NCBI RefSeq assembly: GCF_014596525.1
Contig: NZ_MSJP01000053.1
Coordinates: 124,001-188,000, forward strand
DNA: 64,000 nucleotides
Direction of reading: 5' to 3'
From: Streptomyces sp. CBMA291
GTDB lineage: Bacteria; Actinomycetota; Actinomycetes; Streptomycetales; Streptomycetaceae
The translations under genes and the position numbers were made by a program. The notes under the pieces were generated by a model that was given only the letters and a program-made list of their open reading frames with translations, did not search any database and was not told the DNA's origin. This document shows positions 26,566 through 35,197 of this stretch, one piece after another. The stretch's first letter is position 1; each line of letters starts with the position of its first letter.

Positions 26566-27906
26566 TCAGTGTCGGGCGGAGCGCCGACGGCGGACGGTGA
26601 ACAGGATGCCACCGCCGACCACCGCGAGCGCGGCGGCGATACCCGCGATCACACCCGTACCGCTGCTGCCGGTCTTGGCGAGCCAGTCACCGGGTGCGGG
26701 CGAGGCGGATGCGCTCGGGTCGGCGGACGGAGCCGCCGTACCGCTGGTGGTGGTGCTCGCGCTGGGGGCGGGGGCGGGCGAGGTGGACGCGCTCGGGTCG
26801 GCGGACGGAGTCGCCGTACCGGCCGTGGTGACGCTCACGCTGGGGGCGGGTGCGGGCATGGTCGGCCCGCTCGGCTCGGCGGACGGGGTCGCCGTACCCG
26901 TGGCGCCACCCTCCTCGACGCCGTTCCACCGGGCGACGGCCTCGGCACTCGTCGTGGCCGTGCCCGGCGCGACGAGGATGATCGACTGGGCGTGGGCCGC
27001 CGCAGTGGGCGTGCCTCCGGGCGTGGTGGGGACCGAGACGATGTGACCGTTGACCGCCGAACCCGCTGCCGTCGCCGTGATCGTCGCGGTTCCGGACCCC
27101 TTCGTGCCTCGGAGATCGAGGTAGAGGGCCTGGCCGTCGACGATGGAGTTCGGGTCGAGAACGGCCCCGTCCGCATCGGTCAACGTGGCCGCAGGGTCGA
27201 CGGAGACCTTCACTGGGGGTCGGTTGGTCGTCACGACGAACGGCCCGACGATCGTTCCGGCCTCTTGCGGGGCGCTCGGCGCGGAGAGGGAGACCGTGGT
27301 CGCGGCTTCCGCCGGCGCCATCCCGTTGCTCGCGTTCGCACCGTTGACGAGGTGGTAGTAGGCGGTCTTCGAATCGTCGGTCTCCCACGCCCAGGGCGCG
27401 TCGAAGTCGAGGTCGGTGTACCGCCAGATCGCGTACTGGGTCGCCTCGATCGCATCGGCGCGCGCGATCCCAGGGACTCCCGCCGCGGTGCCGAACTCTT
27501 CGAGGCTCAGGGCGGGGTAGCTGTGCGCGAGTACCCAGAGGACCTTGCTCTGGACCGCCGGATCGTTGAAACGGTTGGCTCCGAGATAGCTCCCGAGACC
27601 GCCCACCGTGCCCTCGATGCCGGTCTTCGCGGACACGTCGTGCTCGATGCAGTACGCCCAGAGGTCCGGCGTACCCGGCTCGCCGGGGTTCGCCGGTGCG
27701 GGGGCGTAGATGGGGAAGAGTCCCGTGCCGCCGTAGCCCTGCTGGCGACCGATGTACACCGCGCTGCCGTCCTGCGCGGACGCGGCATCGTCGGCGAACG
27801 CCGCAGCCGCCCCGGGGGCGAGGAGCAGAGCGAGGGAGAGGAAGCCCGTCGTCACCGCACGAGCGCCCCGTCTCGATCGTCTTGATGCCCAGCTTGTCGC
27901 TATCAT
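26566..27906 (-). CDS. Thioester-domain (TQXA) cell-surface protein with LAKTG anchor
   Basis: The 446-residue protein starts with a long signal peptide (SRRSRRGARAVTTGF then a Leu/Ala core ending AFADD). A thioester domain follows with Cys86 in LWAYCIEHD and Gln157 in TQYAIWRYTD, the pair that form an internal Cys-Gln thioester. A beta-rich region comes next (FVVTTNRPPVKVSVDP), and a Pro/Ala/Ser/Thr stalk made of TPSADPSAS-like repeats. It ends with the sorting signal LAKTG at 409-413, a hydrophobic segment and RRRR. Thioester proteins of Gram-positive bacteria bind host or matrix ligands covalently; in soil streptomycetes the target is unknown. Start ATG 27906 is behind AAAGGAC. No sortase gene lies nearby. 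Confidence 0.9.
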   Translation of the reverse strand: MIATSWASRRSRRGARAVTTGFLSLALLLAPGAAAAFADDAASAQDGSAVYIGRQQGYGGTGLFPIYAPAPANPGEPGTPDLWAYCIEHDVSAKTGIEGTVGGLGSYLGANRFNDPAVQSKVLWVLAHSYPALSLEEFGTAAGVPGIARADAIEATQYAIWRYTDLDFDAPWAWETDDSKTAYYHLVNGANASNGMAPAEAATTVSLSAPSAPQEAGTIVGPFVVTTNRPPVKVSVDPAATLTDADGAVLDPNSIVDGQALYLDLRGTKGSGTATITATAAGSAVNGHIVSVPTTPGGTPTAAAHAQSIILVAPGTATTSAEAVARWNGVEEGGATGTATPSAEPSGPTMPAPAPSVSVTTAGTATPSADPSASTSPAPAPSASTTTSGTAAPSADPSASASPAPGDWLAKTGSSGTGVIAGIAAALAVVGGGILFTVRRRRSARH

Positions 27907-28285
27907 GCCCAGTCCTTTCAGCATGCGAAGAGCCACCTCGGCAGGTCACCGGTACCGCGCCCGTCAGCGCTCGCCGGTCGGGGCCGCGGCCTCTGACACG
28001 TGGTAGTCGCGGGGCGTCAGACCGCCCTCACCGGGCCGTACTTGGATGGTTCGCCAACGGGTCACACGCATGTCAGGCGTCGCGGCAGAGCAAGCGTCGA
28101 CGGGCATGGCACTGATATGCGAAGGGCTCACGCCATTGACTTCATTTAACACTGTATCAAATTATGCCCCCTTTTAGCGCTTTGGGTTACGTGTCGCATT
28201 TGCCGAGTTTCGTTCCCGAAGGGAACACAAAAAGGCCGGGAGAAGACGTCCGTCTCCTCCCGGCCCTCCCCCGGTTCCGGGGGTC
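27907..28285. other. 379-base AT-richer intergenic region upstream of the surface-protein gene
   Basis: It contains the promoter region of the surface-protein gene (minus strand) and the msrB terminator at its right end. The stretch 28130-28205 is distinctly AT-rich for this genome (TTAACACTGTATCAAATTAT region), suggesting a regulated or acquired promoter. No coding potential seen. Confidence 0.55.
28229..28265 (-). terminator. Intrinsic terminator after msrB
   Basis: Read on the minus strand, GGCCGGGAGgAGAC pairs with GTCTTCTCCCGGCC around a short loop, with one mismatch, and is followed by five T residues. It lies 20 bases past the msrB stop. One of few classical Rho-independent sites in the window. 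Confidence 0.85.
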
Positions 28286-28693
28286 TCAGCCCTCCCTCGG
28301 CTCCAGCCGAAGCGAGATCGAGTTGATGCAGTACCGCTGATCCGTCGGGGTCGGATAGCCCTCGCCCTCGAAGACGTGGCCCAGGTGCGAGCCGCAGCGG
28401 GCGCAGCGGACCTCGGTGCGGACCATGCCGTGGGAGGTGTCGGCGATCAGCTCGACCGCCTCGCTGTCCTTCGGGTCGAAGAACGACGGCCAGCCGCAGT
28501 GCGACTCGAACTTCTCCGTCGAGGTGAACAGCTCCGCCCCGCACGCCCGGCAGGAGTAGACGCCCTCGGTCCTGGTGTCCGTGTACTCACCCCGGAAGGC
28601 GGGCTCGGTACCGGCCAGCCGGAGCACCTGGTACTCCGAGGGGCTCAGCTGCGCCTGCCATTCCTCGTCCGACTTCTCGACCTCGTACGCCAT
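28286..28693 (-). CDS. msrB: Peptide-methionine (R)-S-oxide reductase
   Basis: Repairs oxidised methionine (R epimer) in proteins, using thioredoxin; cytoplasmic. The 135-residue protein has the zinc-binding CRAC and CARC pairs, HCGWPSFF, and the catalytic Cys in RYCINSISL. Length is normal. It is 22 bases downstream of murC on the same strand and followed by an intrinsic terminator, so it is probably the last gene of a murC-msrB transcript. Confidence 0.95.
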   Translation of the reverse strand: MAYEVEKSDEEWQAQLSPSEYQVLRLAGTEPAFRGEYTDTRTEGVYSCRACGAELFTSTEKFESHCGWPSFFDPKDSEAVELIADTSHGMVRTEVRCARCGSHLGHVFEGEGYPTPTDQRYCINSISLRLEPREG

Positions 28694-28715
28694 GGTTTCG
28701 CTCCTCAGCGGCTGA

Positions 28716-30107
28716 TCAGCTCGACAGGCGGGCGAGGATCAGCGGACCGAGATCCGTGACGTCTCCCGCGCCCATGGTCAGAACGAGATCACCGGGGCCC
28801 GCCATTCCCGCGATCACGTCCGCGACGGCGCCCTTGTCGTGGACCGGCGTCACCTCGGCGCCCGCCGCGCGGGCGGCGTCGACGATCAGCTCGCTGGTGA
28901 TGCCGGGGATCGGGTCCTCGCGCGCCGGGTAGATGTCGAGGACGACGGACGCGTCGGCGAGGGTCAGCGCCTCGCCCATCTCCTTGCCGAGTTCCTGCGT
29001 ACGGGAGAACAGGTGCGGCTGGAAGACGACGAGGAGCCGGGAGGCACCGGCGGCGCCGCGCATCGCCTCCAGGTCGGCGGTCATCTCGGTGGGGTGGTGC
29101 GCGTACGAGTCGATCACCTGGACGCCCCGGGCCTCGCCCTTGAGCTGGAGCCGGCGGCCGACGCCCGTGTAGGCGGTCAGGGCCTGGGCCAGCTCCGCCG
29201 GGTCGATGCCGACGCGGGCACCGGCGGCGAGGGCCGCGGCGGCGTTGTGCGCGTAGTGACGGCCGGGGACCGAGACGGTGAAGGTGTGCTCGGCGCCGTC
29301 GAGGGAGACCGTCACCTCGCTCTTCATCCCGTTCGGGACGATCTTCAGGATGCGGGCGTCGGCGGCGTCGTCCTCGCCGACCGTGACGATCTCCAGGCCC
29401 TCGCGGTCCGCGACCCGGCGGGCCAGCTCGCGGGCGCCCGCGTGCTCGCCGACGACCAGGGTGCCGCCGGGACGGATCTTCGCGGTGAAGGCCTCGAAGG
29501 ACTCGTAGATCTCGTCCATGGAGGCGTAGTTCGCGTGGTGGTCCAGCTCGACGTTGAGGACGATCGCGACCTCGGGGTCGTACTTCTGGAAGCTGCGGTC
29601 GCTCTCGTCGGCCTCGGCCACGAAGACCTCGCCCTCGCCGTGCAGCGCGTTGGTGCCGGGGCCCGCGAGGTCGCCGCCGATGGCGTACGAGGGGTCGAGA
29701 CCGAGCGCGGTGAGGGCGACGGCCAGCATGGAGGTGGTCGTCGTCTTGCCGTGCGTACCGGCGACGGCGAGTGCGCGCACCCCGTCCATCAGGGAGGCGA
29801 GCGCGTCGGAGCGGTGGACCACGGGGATGCCGAGGGCGGCGGCGCGGGCCAGCTCGGGGTTGTCGGCGCGGATGGCGCTGGAGACGACGACGGCGGTGGC
29901 GTCGTCGGCGAGGTGCTCGGCGGCGTGGCCGATGTGCACGGTGACGCCCTGCGCGCGCAGGGACTCGACGGTCGCCGACTCCTTGGCGTCGCTGCCGGCG
30001 ACCTTGGCACCGCGCTGGGCCAGGATCTTCGCGATGCCCGACATCCCAGCACCGCCGATCCCGATGAAGTGCGGCCGTTCCATGGCGGCGGGAATGGCGG
30101 ATGCCAT
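28716..30107 (-). CDS. murC: UDP-N-acetylmuramate--L-alanine ligase
   Basis: Adds L-Ala to UDP-MurNAc, the first peptide step of peptidoglycan precursor synthesis; cytoplasmic. The 463-residue protein has HFIGIGGAGMSGIA at the N-terminus, the ATP loop AGTHGKTTTTSM, the Mur-ligase VAEADESDRSF and NVELDHHANY, and C-terminal VFQPHLFSRT. The ATG at 30107 follows GGGGAGAG. It is outside any division (dcw) cluster in this window, as in other streptomycetes as I recall. Confidence 0.97.
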   Translation of the reverse strand: MASAIPAAMERPHFIGIGGAGMSGIAKILAQRGAKVAGSDAKESATVESLRAQGVTVHIGHAAEHLADDATAVVVSSAIRADNPELARAAALGIPVVHRSDALASLMDGVRALAVAGTHGKTTTTSMLAVALTALGLDPSYAIGGDLAGPGTNALHGEGEVFVAEADESDRSFQKYDPEVAIVLNVELDHHANYASMDEIYESFEAFTAKIRPGGTLVVGEHAGARELARRVADREGLEIVTVGEDDAADARILKIVPNGMKSEVTVSLDGAEHTFTVSVPGRHYAHNAAAALAAGARVGIDPAELAQALTAYTGVGRRLQLKGEARGVQVIDSYAHHPTEMTADLEAMRGAAGASRLLVVFQPHLFSRTQELGKEMGEALTLADASVVLDIYPAREDPIPGITSELIVDAARAAGAEVTPVHDKGAVADVIAGMAGPGDLVLTMGAGDVTDLGPLILARLSS

Positions 30108-30549
30108 GCGGATCTCTCCCCGGGGTGCGACGTGCGTGGAAGCCCCCAGCGTAGTGGCTGCGGCCGGGTGCCCCGGCGGACGCCACGGGGCGGACGGGGT
30201 ACGGCCCCGGGACCGCGCCCCGCGAGCGCCGGATGCCGGAGCGCGGATCGCCGGTATCCCGCGAGATGCCCGAGCCCGGATCACCGGAGCCCGCGAGCCT
30301 CCGGCCCGCCGGGGGCCGCCGGTCCCGGACCGCACGCCGTCGGTGGCTGCGCGCCGTCGGTGGCAGACGCCCTCCGTGGCCGACGCCGTCCGGTGGCCGA
30401 CGCCGTCCGTGGCTTCGGGCGGCCGGTCGCCGCACGCCGTCCCCGGGGCCGCACGCCGTCGGTCGCCGGGCGCGGTGGTCGGTTGCCGGGCGCGGTGGTC
30501 GGCCGTCGGACGCGGTCGCCCGCTGGGTGCCGTCAGCCGCCGCAGGCCG
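30108..30549. repeat. 442-base intergenic region with several short tandem repeats
   Basis: No gene is supported. It contains two 17-bp copies at 30376-30392 and 30393-30409 (GTGGCCGACGCCGTCCG), two 18-bp copies with a 20-base period at 30465-30482 and 30485-30502 (GCCGGGCGCGGTGGTCGG), and many degenerate CGCCGTCGG units. The murC promoter should lie near 30110-30180. Confidence 0.65.
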
Positions 30550-31020
30550 TCACTCGCTGTGGGCGAAGAGCTTCAGGACCGGGACTCCGACCTTGTGGCG
30601 GGCCCGGGAGGCCCAGTCGCGGTGGAAGAACTCCTCCACGTAGTGCGGGGCGGTCAGGACGATCACCTCGTCCGCCTCCGACTCCTCGACCACGGCCTTC
30701 ATCTTGGCGAGGGGGTGGTCCTCGACCACCTGGCCGACCGCCTCGCAGCCCGCGTCCCGCAGCGCCTGGAGCGAGTGCTCAAGGGCCTGCTCGGCGGGGA
30801 TCCTGGCCGCCTTGCCCTCCGGTTCGTCGCCCTCGCGGGCGGCTTCCCTCAGTTCGCCCATGGCGACGTCGTCGATGGCGCGCAGCAGTACATCGGCCTG
30901 GTCACCTCGCGGCTGCATGAGAACGATGAAGGACACGCCCTCGTTCCCGTGCAGCGTGGTGACGAACTCCACGTCGACGGCGGTCAGGGGCTTCTCGATC
31001 ATCAGAACGCTTGTGAACAC
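30550..31020 (-). CDS. Conserved hypothetical protein, possibly universal-stress-like
   Basis: Function not established. The 156-residue protein has a beta/alpha pattern (FVTTLHGNEGVSFIVLMQPR; HSLQALRDAGCEAVGQVVED; DEVIVLTAPHYVEEFF) consistent with a Rossmann/USP-like fold. Homologs in streptomycetes are often labelled indole-3-glycerol phosphate synthase, but none of the TrpC catalytic motifs are present and it is too short. I start at GTG 31020; a Met seven codons later is the alternative and neither has a strong ribosome site. Confidence 0.7.
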   Translation of the reverse strand: MFTSVLMIEKPLTAVDVEFVTTLHGNEGVSFIVLMQPRGDQADVLLRAIDDVAMGELREAAREGDEPEGKAARIPAEQALEHSLQALRDAGCEAVGQVVEDHPLAKMKAVVEESEADEVIVLTAPHYVEEFFHRDWASRARHKVGVPVLKLFAHSE

Positions 31021-31124
31021 CTCAGGAGCCCTTCTGCGGAAACCATCCTTCCCCGTGCCCGCACGGGGTCCGGGCAGGAGTGTGCCCGGCCGACAGGAAG
31101 CGGAACGGCAAATTCCGCTGATTG

Positions 31125-31907
31125 TCAGATCCGAAGGTAGCGGGTGAAGAGGAAGCCGTCCCGCTCCAGCACGGAAGCCACCCGGAAATGTGTCGGGACC
31201 GACACCGAGGGTCCGCCCGCGATCCGCTGGGCCCCGCCAGCCGTCATCGTCGGCGAGAGCGTCAGGCACAGCTCGTCGAGGACGTCCGCCGCCACGAACT
31301 GGCCGAGCAGCCGGGGCCCGCCCTCGGTCAGCTGGCGCCGCAGCCCGCGCTCCGCGAGCACCGTCACCACCCTGGCCGGGTCCACTCCGGCGCCGTCGCC
31401 CGCCACCAGCACCTCGACGCCCGCGTCCCGCGCGGCCCTGACCCGCTCCGGGGGTGCGGCGGCTCCGGTGAGCAGCAGGGTCGGCACCAGCGGGGAGGTG
31501 AAGAGGGGCAGCGAGAAGTCGAGCGCGAGGGAGGCGCTGACGACGGCGATCACGGGGGCCGGGTCCTGTCCGGCGGCGGCCCTGCGCTCGGCGAAGGCCT
31601 CGCGGGCGCGGGCGGGCCGGTATCCCTCCAGGCGTACCGTTTCCGCACCGACGACGATCACGTCGGCGAGACCGCGCAGGGTGCCGAAGATCCGCATGTC
31701 CGTCTCGGAGGAGAGCGGCTGGGAGCGCCCGTCGTGCTGCCCCGCCCCGTCGAGCGAGGAGACCATGTTGGCCCGCAGCCAGGCCTTCCCGCCGGCCGGG
31801 GGATCCGGGTAGGCGTAGGCGTCGGCCAGCTCGTCGAGGGTCCATTCCCCGTCGCCCGCCGAGGCCTCCCGAGCTGTCATGTCCGTCACAGGGAGCAGTC
31901 GTCGCAT
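31125..31907 (-). CDS. RibD C-terminal (pyrimidine reductase/DHFR-like) protein
   Basis: The 260-residue protein has the RibD-C fold: NMVSSLDGAG with SETDMRIFGTLRGLADVIVVGAETV, and LTEGGPRLLGQF. In riboflavin synthesis this domain reduces the ribose of the pyrimidine intermediate with NADPH. It lacks the deaminase half and no other rib genes are adjacent, so it may be a paralog with another role. Start at 31907 is divergent from zapE, with 36 bases between. Confidence 0.85.
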   Translation of the reverse strand: MRRLLPVTDMTAREASAGDGEWTLDELADAYAYPDPPAGGKAWLRANMVSSLDGAGQHDGRSQPLSSETDMRIFGTLRGLADVIVVGAETVRLEGYRPARAREAFAERRAAAGQDPAPVIAVVSASLALDFSLPLFTSPLVPTLLLTGAAAPPERVRAARDAGVEVLVAGDGAGVDPARVVTVLAERGLRRQLTEGGPRLLGQFVAADVLDELCLTLSPTMTAGGAQRIAGGPSVSVPTHFRVASVLERDGFLFTRYLRI

Positions 31908-31943
31908 CCTCGCAGTCTGACATGGCGCTTACAGTGGGGAACT

Positions 31944-33029
31944 GTGTCGACCCGTACCCTCCCCGAAGCCGCTTCGCCCGCCGCGGCCCCGCTCGCGCTC
32001 TGCTCGCGCGAGCCCCATGTGCCCGCCGACCGTCTGGTCGCGGAGATGGTCCCGCCGCCCCGGTTCGACTCCGTACGGTTCGACACGTACATACCGGACC
32101 CGAACCAGCCCAGCCAGTCCGAGGCGGTCACGGTCCTGGCCTCCTTCGCCGAGGGTCTCGGCGGGGCGCACGCCTCCGGCGCGGGCAAGCGCCGCTGGTT
32201 CGCCCGCAAGCCCGCCGCGCCGACGGGTCCGCGCGGGATCTACCTCGACGGCGGGTACGGCGTCGGCAAGACCCACCTGCTGGCCTCGCTCTGGCACGCG
32301 ACTCCGGCGGCGCCCGAGCTGAAGGCCTTCGGCACCTTCGTGGAGCTGACGAACCTGGTCGGCGCGCTCGGCTTCCAGCAGACGGTGAAGACCCTCGGCG
32401 AGCACCGGCTGCTCTGCATCGACGAGTTCGAGCTGGACGACCCGGGCGACACCGTCCTCGTCTCCAGTCTGCTCGGCAAGCTGGTCGAGTCGGGCGTGGC
32501 GCTCGCCGCCACCTCCAACACGCTCCCCGGCAAGCTCGGCGAGGGCCGTTTCGCCGCCGCCGACTTCCTCCGCGAGATCCAGGGGCTCTCCGCTCATTTC
32601 CGGCCACTGCGGATCGACGGCGAGGACTACCGCCACCGGGGGCTGCCCGAGGCTCCCGCCCCGTACTCCGACCTGGTGGTCACGGAGACCGCGTACGCGA
32701 CGCCGGGCGCCTCCCTCGACGACTTCCCGCACCTGCTCGAACACCTCGCCCGGGTGCATCCGAGCCGGTACGGCGCGCTCACCGACGACCTCACCGCCGT
32801 CTGTCTCACCGATGTCCAGCCGGTTCCCGACCAGTCGACGGCGCTGCGGCTCGTGGTGCTCGCGGACCGGCTCTACGACCGTGAGATACCCGTGCTCGCC
32901 TCCGGACTTCCCTTCGACCGTCTGTTCAGTGACGAGATGCTGAACGGCGGATACCGCAAGAAGTACTTCCGGGCGATCTCCCGTCTGACCGCGCTCGCCC
33001 GCGACGCCAAGGGACTCGTGCCGCAGTAG
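31944..33029 (+). CDS. zapE: AFG1/ZapE-family AAA+ ATPase
   Basis: The 361-residue protein has Walker A GGYGVGKTHL, Walker B LLCIDEFELDD, and ATSNTLPGKLGEG plus HFRPLRIDGEDYRH, all typical of AFG1/ZapE. In E. coli ZapE binds the FtsZ ring; in mitochondria AFG1 assists protein quality control. The role in actinomycetes is unproven. GTG at 31944 lies in a 36-base divergent gap with the RibD-C gene, so both promoters must be very close. osmC follows after 34 bases. Confidence 0.9.
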   Translation: MSTRTLPEAASPAAAPLALCSREPHVPADRLVAEMVPPPRFDSVRFDTYIPDPNQPSQSEAVTVLASFAEGLGGAHASGAGKRRWFARKPAAPTGPRGIYLDGGYGVGKTHLLASLWHATPAAPELKAFGTFVELTNLVGALGFQQTVKTLGEHRLLCIDEFELDDPGDTVLVSSLLGKLVESGVALAATSNTLPGKLGEGRFAAADFLREIQGLSAHFRPLRIDGEDYRHRGLPEAPAPYSDLVVTETAYATPGASLDDFPHLLEHLARVHPSRYGALTDDLTAVCLTDVQPVPDQSTALRLVVLADRLYDREIPVLASGLPFDRLFSDEMLNGGYRKKYFRAISRLTALARDAKGLVPQ

Positions 33030-33063
33030 GTTGGAGGCCGTACCCCCGTCGAAAGGGATTCAC

Positions 33064-33489
33064 ATGGCCACCGTGCGTCACGCCCACACCGTCTGGCAGG
33101 GCGATCTCCTCAAGGGTTCCGGTGTCGTCAGCCTCGACTCGTCCGGGCTCGGCTCGTACGACGTCTCCTGGCCGGCCCGCTCCGAGGAGCCGAACGGCAA
33201 GACCAGCCCGGAGGAGCTGATCGCCGCCGCGCACTCCGCCTGCTTCTCGATGGCCTTCTCCAACGGTCTGGCCAAGGCGGGGCACACCCCGACCCGGCTG
33301 GAGACCAAGGCGGACGTCACCTTCCAGCCCGGTCAGGGCATCACCGGCATCCATCTGACCGTGCGCGGCGAGGTCCCCGGTCTGGACGCCGACGCCTACC
33401 AGTCGCTCGCCGAGGACGCCAAGAAGAACTGCCCGGTCAGCCAGGCGCTCGCGGGCACCACCATCACCCTCACGGCCGAGCTGGCCTGA
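33064..33489 (+). CDS. OsmC-family peroxiredoxin-like protein
   Basis: The 141-residue protein carries the two OsmC cysteines in AAHSACFSMAFS and NCPVSQALA. OsmC/Ohr proteins reduce organic hydroperoxides with a thiol partner. Details (VWQGDLLKGSGVVSLDSSG at the N-terminus) fit OsmC rather than Ohr. It starts 34 bases after zapE and may be cotranscribed. Confidence 0.9.
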   Translation: MATVRHAHTVWQGDLLKGSGVVSLDSSGLGSYDVSWPARSEEPNGKTSPEELIAAAHSACFSMAFSNGLAKAGHTPTRLETKADVTFQPGQGITGIHLTVRGEVPGLDADAYQSLAEDAKKNCPVSQALAGTTITLTAELA

Positions 33490-33645
33490 CGCCCTCCCGG
33501 GGCCTTCCGGCGAGCACTTCCGCCCGGTCCTCCTCCACTTGAGGCGACGCGGACCCGCATGGTTCACGGGCCACCCCCGTGCGTGGTACACACATGCGGG
33601 TCACGCGTCACACCCACCTGTCCGCCAACAGGAAGTGGTTGCCTC

Positions 33646-35049
33646 ATGTCCGCGACCCGACGTCAGATCCTCTCCCGGGCCGGTGCCTCCGCCGCCGGGA
33701 TCGCCTTCACCGGCGCCCTCTCCGAACTCTTCACGGGCAGCGCGAGCGCGGCGTCCGGCGCCCGGCCGCTCCCCCCGGAAGCAGGCGCGGGGCCGGTCTC
33801 CCCGGCCGGTTACGGTCCGCTCGTCCCCGATCCCGACGGGCTGCTCGACCTCCCCGCCGGTTTCCGCTACCGGGTCCTCTCCCGCGAGGGCGACCCGCTC
33901 CGCTCCGGCGAAGGGCCCGTCCCGAGCAACCCCGACGGCATGGGCGCCTTCGCCGGGCGGCGCGGCCGGGTGCTCCTGGTCCGCAACCACGAGAACCGGG
34001 TCACCGGCAAGGTCCCCGTCCCCACCGTCCCCGGTCTGACCTACGACCCGGCGGGCAAGGGCGGCTGTACGGTCCTGGAACTCGACGGCCGCGGCGAGGT
34101 CCTCGGCGAGCGGGTCGCCATCGCCGGGACCGCGGTCAACTGCGCGGGCGGCCCCACCCCCTGGGGCACCTGGCTGACCTGCGAGGAGACCGAGGACAGG
34201 GCCGGGACCAACGGCTATGCCAAGGACCACGGCTATGTCTTCGAGGTCGACGGCGCCGAGCCGCGCCGCACCGGGGCCGTCCCGCTCACCGCGATGGGCC
34301 GCTTCCAGCACGAGGCGGTCGCGATCGACCCGGCGAGCGGCATCGTCTACGAGACGGAGGACGCCTTCGAGCACCCCTTCGGCCTCTTCTACCGCTTCCT
34401 GCCCCGCCGTCCGCTCGGCGGCACGGGCTCGCTGCGCGCGGGCGGCACCCTGGAGGCCATGCGGGTGCCCGGGGTGCCCGACCTGTCGGTCGTCCAGGAG
34501 ACCGGGACCCGTTTCGAGGGCGTGGAGTGGGTCCCCGTACCCGATCCGTCGGCCGCCGTGACCCCCGTACGGCTTCAGGACTTCGGCCCCCGGGGCATCA
34601 CCCACGCCCAGAAGCTGGAGGGGTGCTACTGGGGCGGGCGGGCCGTCTACTTCGTCTCCTCCTTCGCGCGCCTCAAGGACGGCTCGGGCGCCGCCCACTT
34701 CGGGCAGGTCTGGAAGTACGAGCCGCAGCGGCGCCGGCTCACCCTCGTCGTCGTCTTCGGCCCGAGCACCGACGTGCGGCTGCCCGGCGAGTCCCCGGAC
34801 AACATCTGTCTGGCACCGACCGGGGGACTGATGGTCTGCGAGGACGGCGAGGGGGCGCAGCACGTCTTCGGGGTGAGCGAGCGGGGCGAGGTGTACGCGG
34901 TCGCCCGGGGCGCGCAGGACATCGGCTCGCCGGGGGCGCCGGAGTGGGGCGAGTTCGCGGGCGTCACGTTCTCGCCGGACCGGTCGACGATGTACGTCAA
35001 CTGCTACACGCCGGGGACGACGTTCGCGGTGACGGGCCCCTGGCGCTGA
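33646..35049 (+). CDS. Tat-exported PhoX-family phosphatase (DUF839)
   Basis: The 467-residue protein begins with a twin-arginine signal (TRRQIL followed by a hydrophobic stretch and a cleavage-like SASAAS). The mature part contains PhoX/DUF839 motifs: LVRNHEN, NCAGGPTPWGTWLTCEE, GRFQHEAVAIDP, EDAFEHPFGLFYRF and SPDNICLAPTGGLMVCED. PhoX enzymes are calcium/iron-dependent alkaline phosphatases; some DUF839 members are uncharacterised. Start ATG 33646 is behind AGGAAG. Adjacent ppk2 suggests a phosphate theme, though a terminator separates them. Confidence 0.85.
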   Translation: MSATRRQILSRAGASAAGIAFTGALSELFTGSASAASGARPLPPEAGAGPVSPAGYGPLVPDPDGLLDLPAGFRYRVLSREGDPLRSGEGPVPSNPDGMGAFAGRRGRVLLVRNHENRVTGKVPVPTVPGLTYDPAGKGGCTVLELDGRGEVLGERVAIAGTAVNCAGGPTPWGTWLTCEETEDRAGTNGYAKDHGYVFEVDGAEPRRTGAVPLTAMGRFQHEAVAIDPASGIVYETEDAFEHPFGLFYRFLPRRPLGGTGSLRAGGTLEAMRVPGVPDLSVVQETGTRFEGVEWVPVPDPSAAVTPVRLQDFGPRGITHAQKLEGCYWGGRAVYFVSSFARLKDGSGAAHFGQVWKYEPQRRRLTLVVVFGPSTDVRLPGESPDNICLAPTGGLMVCEDGEGAQHVFGVSERGEVYAVARGAQDIGSPGAPEWGEFAGVTFSPDRSTMYVNCYTPGTTFAVTGPWR

Positions 35050-35066
35050 GCCCTCCGGTCCCCCGC

Positions 35067-35099
35067 CCGGCCGTCCGCGAGCGCGCGGACGGCCGGTTT
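35067..35099 (+). terminator. Terminator after the PhoX-type gene
   Basis: A 13-bp perfect stem (CCGGCCGTCCGCG / CGCGGACGGCCGG) with a 4-base loop is followed by TTT. It begins 18 bases after the phosphatase stop. Confidence 0.8.
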
Positions 35100-35100
35100 C

Positions 35101-35170
35101 CGTCGCAGGATCGACATATACCGACAGATCACTGACAGATACCGATAGGCATCGGCAGAAATCGGCAGGG
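35101..35170. repeat. Six to seven 10-bp phased direct repeats upstream of ppk2
   Basis: The sequence falls into consecutive decamers, each with a core near YGRCAGA at the same offset: TCGACATATA, CCGACAGATC, ACTGACAGAT, ACCGATAGGC, ATCGGCAGAA and ATCGGCAGGG (35111-35170). A weaker copy precedes at 35101. The 10-base period puts all copies on one DNA face. The local GC content is low for this genome. It ends 28 bases before the ppk2 start. Confidence 0.65.
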
Positions 35171-35197
35171 AGCGGCGGCGCGGCGAAAGGGGCCGAG

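Noticed and set aside
26367..26612. Minus-strand small ORF downstream of the thioester protein
   Set aside because: It runs through the perfect terminator hairpin and overlaps the end of the surface-protein gene; no ribosome site.
30550..31020. Indole-3-glycerol phosphate synthase
   Set aside because: Too short (156 residues) and none of the TrpC active-site motifs; the name seems to be an inherited misannotation.
35101..35170. Canonical PHO box
   Set aside because: The period is 10, not 11, and the core does not match GTTCACC; kept only as an unexplained repeat.
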